Shown here piece by piece: positions 34,394 through 46,800 of a DNA stretch of 64,000 nucleotides. The DNA comes from Aspidiotus rigidus. Its lineage: Eukaryota; Arthropoda; Insecta; Hemiptera; Diaspididae. Position numbers and translations under genes: made by a program. The stretch's first letter is position 1; every line of letters starts with the position of its first letter. The stretch spans positions 186,001 to 250,000 of the forward strand of contig JAVHKY010000062.1 of assembly GCA_035079385.1 (NCBI GenBank), given 5' to 3'. The notes under the pieces were generated by a model. That model ran no database searches and was not told where the DNA came from. It saw only the letters and a list, made by a program, of their open reading frames with translations.

Positions 34394-34437
34394 GCAATAA
34401 TAATAATAATAATAATAATAATTAATAATAATAATAA
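34394..34437. repeat. (AAT)n microsatellite
   Basis: Imperfect AAT repeats just downstream of the RING gene stop codon, within its presumed 3' UTR. Confidence 0.85.
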
Positions 34438-34492
34438 AAAAGAAAACAGGTAAATATTAGAACTAAGATCAACGAATGTAATACCTTCTCCC

Positions 34493-34857
34493 CTAGTTAA
34501 ACACTTTTAATTTGGAATCGACAAACTGACCGCACTGTAGGCAAAATTCGAAGCGAAGGCCACTACATTCCTGACACACGCCGTAACAGCCGCACGGCAC
34601 CAATACGTATTGTCTTCGGCTTTCTCGGCCTCGGCACCAGAAACATCTTTCTTCATCGGTGTCGCCGCGGAGGACGACGACGAAGGTTGGGTCCAGTCTT
34701 CGGCAGACAGGACACCTGAACCGTTCGTCGGCCATCAGCCGCGCGGCACATCGCTGACAACAACAGTAATGCCCGCACGGTATGAAGGCGACCTCGGCGA
34801 CGCTGTCTATGCACACCACACATAACGTGTGAACCGAAGGCTCGGTCGAAGTAGAGT
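34493..34857 (-). CDS. terminal exon: two IAP-type RING modules
   Basis: The exon enters in phase 1 after TTTGCAG and ends at TAA 34493. Module 1 reads CVVCIDSVAEVAFIPCGHYC, then CQRC and later CPVC: C-x2-C-x11-C-x-H-x3-C-x2-C-x11-C-x2-C, the pattern of IAP-family RING E3 ligases. Module 2 reads CFWCRGRESRRQYVLVPCGC, then CQEC and CLQC, the same spacing but with Cys at the usual His position. The family role is recruitment of a ubiquitin E2 enzyme and ligase activity. Only module 1 has the full ligand set. A C-terminal FVDSKLKVFN tail follows. Confidence 0.8.
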
Positions 34858-37800
34858 CTGCAAATAAAAGTCGTGTTTAATTTCATCAGAGTAGAAAAAG
34901 CGTGGAAAGATGAATTTGGTATGAATTTATTGAAACGTAGACTTGAAACTTGACATTGGTTTTTCGACCCTATTATTCATAAATTTTCTCTTCCGGGGTT
35001 ATTATCTTATCGCATGTAACTGTAGCCCCCCTTCTTTTCCTTACATAGCATTCCTATATGAATATTGTTTTAAAAATGTGAAATTAATTGTACTAACAAC
35101 TTGTACTTTTCGCATTCCTTTTTTTTGGTTCAGTATTCTTCCGCACCCCTATTATCTCTCTTTTGTTCTCAAATTCATGTGACGTCTAGTGCGAACAAAT
35201 TAGTTTCATGAGAATGAGGTTCAATTTTCAGAAGGATTGATAACTTTAAGAATGGGAAAATAGTAGTAGAAGCCGTCTTTCGATCACCTTTTAGGCCTAA
35301 AAAGGAAAAGACTTGTCACCACTTCCATGGAAAACTTCTATTTTTATTTATTAAACGAGGTACACCAGTCGGTAGGTAGACAGCCGTTCAATTTAGAAAT
35401 CAGGTAGAGCCACTCATTGCCTCCTGATAAATAACAGTTGTCTGTTCTGTTTGTTTTTTGTCAATGTAGTTCAAAGTTTTTTTTTTCTTCAAATTTTTCA
35501 AATTTTCTTTGCTATTTGCGACTTTTTTCACATTTTTTCTTCCCTCATTTTGACATTAACAGGTCTTTTCTCTACCCGTACCCTACTCTCAAATATGTGT
35601 CTGGGCGTCCGGGTGCATGACCTTGGGACTTCGAAGTTTTTTAACGTCGAACCTCAGTCCTACCCCTGATTCCGGAATTTGCGTCTGGGCCGTCTGTACA
35701 GTATACTGGACTTGAACTAGTCTAGGGTCTAGGACCTTCCTTGTATGATACTAGTGTTATAGTAGTATTATATAAGCCTCCTCTATACTACAGCCTTAGG
35801 AAACCCGTATCAATTCGTACGATCTCTATTATGCTACTACTAGGCTCCTTTATATTCTCTATGCAGAATAATTCTTGCTCTCTTCTTCTTAGCTTCCCTC
35901 CCCCATTTTCGACTGGTCCCGGGACCTGTATTGAGGGTGTCCACTTCTTCTCTGAAATGAAACTCCCTGACTTTTCTCTGACTTCCAGATTTTCCAGACA
36001 AGTCGACACCCTGTGTATATACTAGCTCCATCCATATTGGTGCTACTTCATACAGTACAGTATATCATACTAGGTGTATACTAGGTACTATACTGGGGTA
36101 ATACTAAGTCCAAACGTCCTACACCTGATTCGAGATTGTGCGAGTTGTCACCCCTCTATGCAATATTATACATTGTACAGCTCTCTTCTCCCCCCCCCCA
36201 GTTCGGCCCGCCCAAAAGCTAGTAGCTTAATATGTAATGTGCTAGGCCTATACTAACAAGGCCCAATACACAGTATATCAAAGAAACGTACACTAGGCTA
36301 AGCCTTCATTATACTACACCTGAATTGGCTACATGTCTCTTCGATCTGTACAGTAAAGTACAGGTATACTACGTTTAAACTAGCTTGAAATGTTTCTTGT
36401 CTGACCCCTACCCTAATAAAGTAAACCTAAATAGCTTAAGAAGGAATAGAGCTAGCCTTTCTCCTAGCTAATTCATGTAATGGGCTACACTAGGCCTTCA
36501 CTAGTTCTTTCTTGTACTAGGCTTATACATATATCGACATGTTTCATGAGCCCTGGGAGCTAAGTTGCGTAACGCACAGTATACTAGATTTACAATAGCT
36601 TAAGATTGGGGTCGAACTGAGCACAGCTTAGCATACATTATACTACACTCACCCTAAACCATGTATAGGCTCACTCGCTCCACTCTGAATGTACAGTAAA
36701 CTAGATTTAAACCAAACCAAAACTCGGGGCTAACAAGCGGAGCGAGTGAGCCCTAGTACCTAAGTCATCGCCCCGGGTACCTTAATGTACAGTATCGTAC
36801 ACTTAACTCTGCGAACGAGCGGAGCGAATTCGAAAGTAAATGGTAAAGATGGGCATGAATTGTGATAGACATGAACATGATCTTTATTTGTTTGGCTCTG
36901 CCACACAATTTTTTTAAATAATTGTAATTTTTCCTTCTTTTTGGGGAAAACATTAATCAAATGGGTGTATATTTATCACAGATTGTATACTATCATTGAA
37001 TTTTATATCAGGGGCGGATTTACGGGGGGACAGGGGGAACGTTCCCCTTCCAAAATGTACCCGTAAATCCGCCCCTGTATAATATGAAACTTGGAAGGAA
37101 ACTATGTACGATAACCAACAGAACAATATTCATAATCATTGAATTCAACTCGTTTGGTATACAATTGCGAAACATTTTTGAACGAACTGCTTTCAGTATT
37201 TCCTCCCTTAGAAGTAGAATATCGCGTATGACGAAGGTATGTACAACATTATTTGGATGTCTGCTTCAAGAACAGCGATTTAGTTGACATAGTATTTATA
37301 GAAATCTCCCATTATACTCACTATTGTGTGGTCTGCTGGGTGCTACCGTCCTCCGCGTGCGTCCCGCTGTCGTCCTCGTTCGACGACCACTGCCGCGTCC
37401 ACGCCGCGACACTGTAGTGCCGACAGTGCAACTATCTGAAAATTTATAATTTCAGAACGATTGGTGTGTTGCACTCCAATGTCATGTATGCGATATTAAA
37501 ATAAGAATTTCTTCGAGTCCAGTCTTTTTTTATGTAGGAGCCTACTTGAATACATGTTATCTAATTCACAGTAAAAGACTAGTTGCACAGGAAAACTCCC
37601 TGTGCAATCTTCAATATCACAATTATACTTCATTCTTCAGAGCGAAACAAATATTGGAAGAACAAGACCTTTTCATACGTACCATCTAGTGACGTGAATG
37701 CGTACGCGAAATCTTCCTCTGGGTACCTGTTACTGGACGAATCTGTAAGTACACATCAAGTAATGAGACAGGATATATTAGATTATATTTACTGTACACG

Positions 37801-40800
37801 AAATTTGCTTCTCACACGTCTGAAGTACGCTGCATCCATTTTCATGTATTTCAGGCTCTCTCAATCACTAGCTCCAATTTGTTACTTTCATTCATCATCG
37901 ATGCTTCTGACGACATAGATGATAAGTCGTCGCTTTTCGCCCATGGTCAACAAACATTTTGTGAAACTACGTTTTTTACATAGATACCCGCGTGACACTC
38001 TGAACAATCTTGAAAATCACATTTATACGCTGTTTCTTTCTCTTATTCATTTTTCACTTCATTCTTCAGGGCAAATCAAGTACTGGAAGGACAAGACTAG
38101 TGTTTCATGTACGAGTCAACTTGAATGATTGTAATGTAGTTCACATCAGAAAATTATGTGCACAGGACATGAAGGACAACCTCATGGGACGACAATACCA
38201 TACAAACATATCCGTACAAACTGTACGTGCTCGTATTCAATTTTCAAGTCCACAATATTGTAGGTTTTTATTTTCTCGGGAGGGGGGGAGTCTTCTTTTA
38301 TGGACCGTTCCTTTTTTTTTTTTCTGATTTTTGACTTCATTCTGTATGGCAAAACAAGTACTGAAAGGAGAAGAGTTTCTCAAACGTACCATGTTGACTT
38401 GAACCAACAGCCGCCATTTCCTGTGTCAGGTCGATCGTCGCGGATATATTCGAGGAATCTGTAATTACAGGAAGCATTAAGATCAGTTTTTACTTACATT
38501 TTACTGTGTATGAAAACTGATTGTCACACATCTCCAGTACGTTGCGTTTATTTTCATGTATTTTACTCTCAATGAATACTAAATATTTTTTTCGTTGTCC
38601 CTTCTATCATCCACGCGCCTCACATACTTGACAGCCCCCCCCCATGTCTTCCCCCATGTGTTCTGGTTCATTTTCCTGAGGCAACCTTTCAATACCACAC
38701 AATTTGCATAAAAATACACGGTATGAAACACAGACACTGTGTTGAATGCTAAAGTCCTCATATAATGAATCATTCAATTCAATTCAGTTCGTGTACTTGG
38801 GTCGCTGTGGTATTGCGAAATACTTATGAACGATTTACATTTTCTATTTCCTCACTTCAAAGTATATGTTGCGTACGATTCGACCATTCGTAACATTAAT
38901 TACATGTCTTTGGAAATACCAATTTACTGATTATAATATTCATAAAAGTCTATCATCATACTTACAGTTTGGGGGTTGTCTACGGGGCCTTTTTCGGGTC
39001 AGCCGCTCCCGGCTGCCGACTGCTCCGGGTCGGTCGACAGTGGAATGAACTAGAAGTTATAATTTTCGAACAATTAATTCTACATACTTCAACTTCATTC
39101 ACGCGATATGACAATAATAATGTCTTTCAGTCCAGTGTTTCATGTAAAAGTCAATTTAAATGATTGTAATATAGTTGACAGCAGGAAATTATGTGCACAG
39201 TACATGAAGGACAACCGCATGGGATCCGTACAAACTGTACGTGCTCGTGTTCAATTTCCAAGTCCACAATAGTAGACTTTTATTTTCTTTGGGGGGGCTT
39301 CTTTTATGGACTGTTTCTTTTTTTTAAACTTCATTCTGTATGGCAAAACCAATACTGAAAGAACTTCTCAAACGTACCAGTTTGGCTTGAACCAGTGGCC
39401 GCCATTTCCTGTGCCAGGTCGATCATTGCCAATATATTCGAGGAATCTGTAATTACAGGAAGCATTAAGATTTTAGTGTGTATCAAACCCGATTATCACA
39501 CATCTCCAATACGTTTCACTTATTTTCATGTATTTCTCACTCGATTTAATACCCGATTTTCTCATTCTCTTTCATCATTCACAATTCTGATGTAGACGAC
39601 AGCTCCCCCCTTTCTCCCCCCTCAACTACAATTTCCTTAGATGACCCCAACAATTTATTATTTTTTTTATTTCTTTTTCAGGAATTTGAAAATTGTGTAC
39701 CTACGAAATACAGACGAGAATGCCAGATGGTACTTACCAACGGATATACTCGAGGTCATTGGAAGACCACCATTAAACGATGTACTTGATCGACCACCAG
39801 CGCCTACATTATTTCCTACATCATGAGCTGCAAATTGTAACGTGTATAAATGACTATAATTCTGAGACTCATTTTTCAGGCAATTTATTAACAATTTTTT
39901 GTTTCTTTTTCAGGAATTTGAAAATTGTGTACCTACGAAATACACACGAGAATGCCAGATGGTACTTACCAACGGATATACTCGAGGTCATTGGATGACC
40001 ACCATTAAACGATGTACTTGATCGACCACCAGCGCGTACATTATTTCCTACATCATGAGCTGCAAATTGTAACGTGTATAAATGACTATAATTCTGAGAC
40101 TCATTTTTCAGGCAATTTATTAACAATTTTTTGTTTCTTTTTCAGGAATTTGAAAATTGTGTACCTACGAAATACACACGAGAATGCCAGATGGTACTTA
40201 CCAACGGATAAACTCGAGGTCATTGGATGACCACCATTAAACGATGTACTTGATCGACCACCAGCGCCTACATTATTTCCTACATCATGAGCTGCAAATT
40301 GTAACGTGTATAAATGACTATAATTCTGAGACTCATTTTTCAGGCAATTTATTAACAATTTTTTGTTTCTTTTTCAGGAATTTGAAAATTGTGTACCTAC
40401 GAAATACACACGAGAATGCCAGATGGTACTTACCAACGGATATACTCGAGGTCATTGGATGACCACCATTAAACGATGTACTTGATCGACCACCAGCGCG
40501 TACATTATTTCCTACATCATGAGCTGCAAATTGTAACGTGTATAAATGACTATAATTCTGAGACTCATTTTTCAGGCAATTTATTAACAATTTTTTGTTT
40601 CTTTTTCAGGAATTTGAAAATTGTGTACCTACGAAATACACACGAGAATGCCAGATGGCACTTACCAACGGATAAACTCGAGGTCATTGGATGACCACCA
40701 TTAAACGATGTACTTGATCGACCACCAGCGCCTACATTATTTCCTACATCATGAGCTGCAAATTGTAACGTGTATAAATGACTATAATTCTGAGACTCAT

Positions 40801-43800
40801 TTTTCAGGCAATTTATTAACAATTTTTTGTTTCTTTTTCAGGAATTTGAAAATTGTGTACCTACGAAATACAGACGAGAATGCCAGATGGTACTTACCAA
40901 CGGATATACTCGAGGTCATTGGATGACCACCATTAAACGATGTACTTGATCGACCACCAGCGCCTACATTATTTCCTACATCATGAGCTGCAAATTGTAA
41001 CGTGTATAAATGACTATAATTCTGAGACTCATTTTTCAGGCAATTTATTAACAATTTTTTGTTTCTTTTTCAGGAATTTGAAAATTGTGTACCTACGAAA
41101 TACACACGAGAATGCCAGATGGTACTTACCAACGGATATACTCGAGGTCCTCGGATGACCACCATTAAACGATGTACTTGATCGACCACCAGCGCCTACA
41201 TTATTTCCTACATCATGAGCTGCAAATTGTAACGTGTATAAATGACTATAATTCTGAGACTCATTTTTCAGGCAATTTATTAACAATTTTTTGTTTCTTT
41301 TTCAGGAATTTGAAAATTGTGTACCTACGAAATACAGACGAGAATGCCAGATGGTACTTACCAACGGATATACTCGAGGTCATTGGATGACCACCATTAA
41401 ACGATGTACTTGATCGACCACCAGCGCGTACATTATTTCCTACATCATGAGCTGCAAATTGTAACGTGTATAAATGACTATAATTCTGAGACTCATTTTT
41501 CAGGCAATTTATTAACAATTTTTTGTTTCTTTTTCAGGAATTTGAAAATTGTGTACCTACGAAATACAGACGAGAATGCCAGATGGTACTTACCAACGGA
41601 TATACTCGAGGTCATTGGATGACCACCATTAAACGATGTACTTGATCGACCACCAGCGCCTACATTATTTCCTACATCATGAGCTGCAAATTGTAACGTG
41701 TATAAATGACTATAATTCTGAGACTCATTTTTCAGGCAATTTATTAACAATTTTTTGTTTCTTTTTCAGGAATTTGAAAATTGTGTACCTACGAAATACA
41801 GACGAGAATGCCAGATGGTACTTACCAACGGATATACTCGAGGTCATTGGATGACCACCATTAAACGATGTACTTGATCGACCACCAGCGCGTACATTAT
41901 TTCCTACATCATGAGCTGCAAATTGTAACGTGTATAAATGACTATAATTCTGAGACTCATTTTTCAGGCAATTTATTAACAATTTTTTGTTTCTTTTTCA
42001 GGAATTTGAAAATTGTGTACCTACGAAATACAGACGAGAATGCCAGATGGTACTTACCAACGGATATACTCGAGGTCATTGGATGACCACCATTAAACGA
42101 TGTACTTGATCGACCACCAGCGCCTACATTATTTCCTACATCATGAGCTGCAAATTGTAACGTGTATAAATGACTATAATTCTGAGACTCATTTTTCAGG
42201 CAATTTATTAACAATTTTTTGTTTCTTTTTCAGGAATTTGAAAATTGTGTACCTACGAAATACACACGAGAATGCCAGATGGTACTTACCAACGGATATA
42301 CTCGAGGTCCTCGGATGACCACCATTAAACGATGTACTTGATCGACCACCAGCGCCTACATTATTTCCTACATCATGAGCTGCAAATTGTAACGTGTATA
42401 AATGACTATAATTCTGAGACTCATTTTTCAGGCAATTTATTAACAATTTTTTGTTTCTTTTTCAGGAATTTGAAAATTGTGTACCTACGAAATACAGACG
42501 AGAATGCCAGATGGTACTTACCAACGGATATACTCGAGGTCATTGGATGACCACCATTAAACGATGTACTTGATCGACCACCAGCGCGTACATTATTTCC
42601 TACATCATGAGCTGCAAATTGTAACGTGTATAAATGACTATAATTCTGAGACTCATTTTTCAGGCAATTTATTAACAATTTTTTGTTTCTTTTTCAGGAA
42701 TTTGAAAATTGTGTACCTACGAAATACAGACGAGAATGCCAGATGGTACTTACCAACGGATATACTCGAGGTCATTGGATGACCACCATTAAACGATGTA
42801 CTTGATCGACCACCAGCGCCTACATTATTTCCTACATCATGAGCTGCAAATTGTAACGTGTATAAATGACTATAATTCTGAGACTCATTTTTCAGGCAAT
42901 TTATTAACAATTTTTTGTTTCTTTTTCAGGAATTTGAAAATTGTGTACCTACGAAATACAGACGAGAATGCCAGATGGTACTTACCAACGGATATACTCG
43001 AGGTCATTGGATGACCACCATTAAACGATGTACTTGATCGACCACCAGCGCGTACATTATTTCCTACATCATGAGCTGCAAATTGTAACGTGTATAAATG
43101 ACTATAATTCTGAGACTCATTTTTCAGGCAATTTATTAACAATTTTTTGTTTCTTTTTCAGGAATTTGAAAATTGTGTACCTACGAAATACAGACGAGAA
43201 TGCCAGATGGTACTTACCAACGGATATACTCGAGGTCATTGGATGACCACCATTAAACGATGTACTTGATCGACCACCAGCGCCTACATTATTTCCTACA
43301 TCATGAGCTGCAAATTGTAACGTGTATAAATGACTATAATTCTGAGACTCATTTTTCAGGCAATTTATTAACAATTTTTTGTTTCTTTTTCAGGAATTTG
43401 AAAATTGTGTACCTACGAAATACACACGAGAATGCCAGATGGTACTTACCAACGGATATACTCGAGGTCCTCGGATGACCACCATTAAACGATGTACTTG
43501 ATCGACCACCAGCGCCTACATTATTTCCTACATCATGAGCTGCAAATTGTAACGTGTATAAATGACTATAATTCTGAGACTCATTTTTCAGGCAATTGAT
43601 TAACAATTTTTTATTTCTGTTTCAGGAATTTGAAAATTGTTTACCTACGAAATATAGACAAGAATGCCAGATGGTACTTACCAACGGATACAGTTCCATC
43701 ACTGGGGTCATCATCATCATCATCATCGGTGTCATCGTCATCATCGCCATTGCCCCTTTCTTCACCTGGAAGCGGAGGTAAGCGCAATTAAATCCTCTCA

Positions 43801-46800
43801 TCAACACAATTACGAGTACTTCTCAATTTTTACAGAGAACATATTTCACAGCGTGTTTTTGTGAAAGGGAATGATTATTATTAGAGATCTCTTTCTGAAT
43901 ATCACGGTTTCATAACTTACCGTCACTCCTCGCCAAATCTTCTTCTTCATCTACGTATTCAACTTCATCTGAAAAGGCGTCAAATATACGAGCATCAATT
44001 TCATGTACAAAAATTATGGAATGACCATTCAGTAACATAAGCCTACATTCGTAACGTAGGGGTATGTACTGTTATTCTCTCTTCAAATGGGTCATAAATT
44101 GTCATACAGTAATTATCATTTCGTATTGAGTGAAATTTTACGAGAAAATAATTCAGGTAGCTACTTTTCATCGAAGATTGATTAATTTTAATTTTCGAAA
44201 TAAGATGATTCATTTTCTATCCATCAACTCGTACGTCAGGCGAATGATTGGTACGGTGGCGCCCTTCTTTTTTTTTGGAAGGGGCAAAGGTGGTGTTCTT
44301 TAGATATGAGAATGAAAAAATGATGCGTTCCACTCGAAGATGGTATCATTTCATCGCGCAGAAAGAACCTCTACTGCAGTATGAATGTTGAATTTATGTG
44401 GTATAACAGACCTCCATTGAAGAAGGAGAGAACTATGGTACGCGACATATTAAGCATTGAAAGGCGACAACAAATAACAGCAATTATACTGGTTTTAAAT
44501 GACGAGAATCGTTGCGATGTTTGCTAGGGATGTGAAAATGGCCGCGCCTGTACAAGACGTCCATCTGTCCTCGGTTTTCCTCAGTGAGATGTATTCACGA
44601 GCTACTAAGATTCCCTCGCAAAAGGTTCAATTGACGGATTCAATAGCTCTAACAGACATCTAACATTGACCTCACTGTCATTTTCTCTGTGACTACCATC
44701 TAACACCTGCTCCGCAATAAGAAATATGTACCAGAGAATGGCCCGCAAGAAAGCTAAAATGCTCGTTGAGGGAAAAAAAAAAAAAAAAAATGTATTTTTT
44801 TATGTTACTTGTAATGTGTGACACATTTGCGAATAACACTTTTTAGGCGTCAGCAAGCTTTACATACTTCGCCCCCCCCCCCCCCCCGGAGAAATGCATT
44901 GAAGTGTACATTCTCGTCCGATGTTATAAGTTTTATGAAGTGAAATGGATGACACAGTGAAAGAAATACGGTGAGTGCGAAAATGAAAGAATGAATGTAA
45001 GTATGACATCACTATAAATCTTCGAGCAGAAATAGTGGGCCAAATAGAGGCTCGAGAGTAAGCACGTGTTTGGTCATTTATTAGCTTTCATGAGTGAACT
45101 AGAAAAGTATGTAGAGAGCAAGTGTAGGAGAATGTATTCCTTCAACATGAAAATATATTCGTTATGAATCTTCTGTTCCACGTTCATTAATATCTAATTT
45201 CCCCAACAATGTGACATTTTCCTATCGTAAATACGCACATGAAAGCTATCTCTTTTCCATCTATACTTCTCTATATTTATCATGGATGAGCGTTGTCACG
45301 TTTTAATAATGAGTCATCCATGAACCCACCAATTGACAACTGTCACATCTTTCATTCGACGTACCTATTACATGGTGAGAAGCTCTATTAAGCAACAATG
45401 CTATCGAATCGTAATCACCGACTACATGCTGTTGCATATAGTCGCGGAGGGCGCGGTCGTGTTGTTTAAACGACCACGTTTGCTGCCAGTACGGCATATT
45501 TCCTGCAAGAAATTGCGCATACTCGATCCGATAAACTTTCTCCATTTTTCGTAAGCCACCTGTAACCATGAAAAAGTTTATGATCGATTATAAATGAAGA
45601 AAGTAAAGTAAGGACGTATGCGAATAAATGACTTAGAAATATTGTATGAAAATGAAGAATCTTGATATTTGTTCGTAGGTCCCTCCTTGTATCCTGAAAT
45701 TATTGAACGATGTCTACAGAACCTTTGGGACCGCTACGTGGTCTACATTTTCAAACAAGTTGTCAGACAAACGAAATTGAAGAAATTTCTACTCGTAGAT
45801 TATGTGAAACCACCTTCCCTCCAATTGAGTTAAATTGTAAGTGAACATATATAATATTTTATCATCGTGTAAAAATCTCACCCAAAAACACCCAAGCGTT
45901 TGGGTGGGCACCGCCACTCGTGCCTCCTCCCATGTGCCGCATGATATGCCTATGGTAGCTTTCTATACAATTATTTGTGCGTAGCTCGCATTGGTACACA
46001 CATACCACAATAGCTTCTAAAAGACGAATATAACGCACAGCCGGTTGCAGTATGAACAGTAATTGAGTAATATTTTCAATGAAATATAGATGGAGACATT
46101 ACTTGGCAGCCATTGGTGCCGCAGGTATGCCAAGAAGCGGTCGAACCGTTCATTCCCCTGAAGGAACGCAGCTATCACTTCTATGCCGACACCGAAATCT
46201 GATGCCGGCAGAAGTGGCAATGCTTTGGCCATACAATACGCCTTCCTCAGTGTGGCGTCATTTCGAATCATTTCATCGGTGATTCCTAACTTCCTTCTTT
46301 TCCTTCTTAAGGCCTACAAAAAGAAAGTGGTGAAAATTTCTTGTACACAATATGGTAATATCTTAAGTATGAACTTTTCTGCAAGTAATCGAGTAAAGTT
46401 AATCATTAAAGAGTTCCACAAAAAAGTAATTGTCGCTCATGATAAGGATTCCCACTCAACCTTCGAATAGGAAAATATGTCCATGAACTATTTGCTACGT
46501 ATTGTACTAATAAATAAAGACACGATTTATCATTCACTTTCATGGTAAATGAATGTAATATTACATTTCTGAAAAGTGTATTATTCTTCATTCTCATTTG
46601 GCAATGTCTTCTTCCCTTCCCAAGGTATACAATTTCATCGAATTTCTGCAGGGAAAAATGTAAGTATACTTAGACCGAGCTTTTTGGCAGGCGAATGTCT
46701 GATTTTTGGCAATAAAATTTGAAAATTCAACATAGAACAAAACTTGAAAGACAAATAGGAAACATGCAACTTTTTCAGTACATTTACTTACTGTCGACAA

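Noticed and set aside
38090..38260. A further linker exon between the exons at 38390 and 37742
   Set aside because: The segment is homologous to 39130-39260, but the donor is lost (CTCGTACATG in place of ATGGTACGT) and no phase-1 frame spans it.
39780..43478. Repeated 72-residue plus-strand and 85-residue minus-strand ORFs in the array taken as separate genes
   Set aside because: They span exon-intron borders of the 232-bp unit. Only the 90-bp minus-strand segment is bounded by splice sites and phase-compatible.
43596..43781. A plus-strand frame with a transmembrane-like Ile/Val run (GVIIIIIIGVIVIIAIA) and a Lys-Arg end, with repeat-unit frames upstream resembling a secreted/membrane alternative exon set
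   Set aside because: It is the antisense of the Asp-rich exon 9 (GAT/GAC repeats read as ATC/GTC). The minus strand has canonical donors and acceptors with consistent phases across 32 exons, whereas the plus strand lacks good donors.
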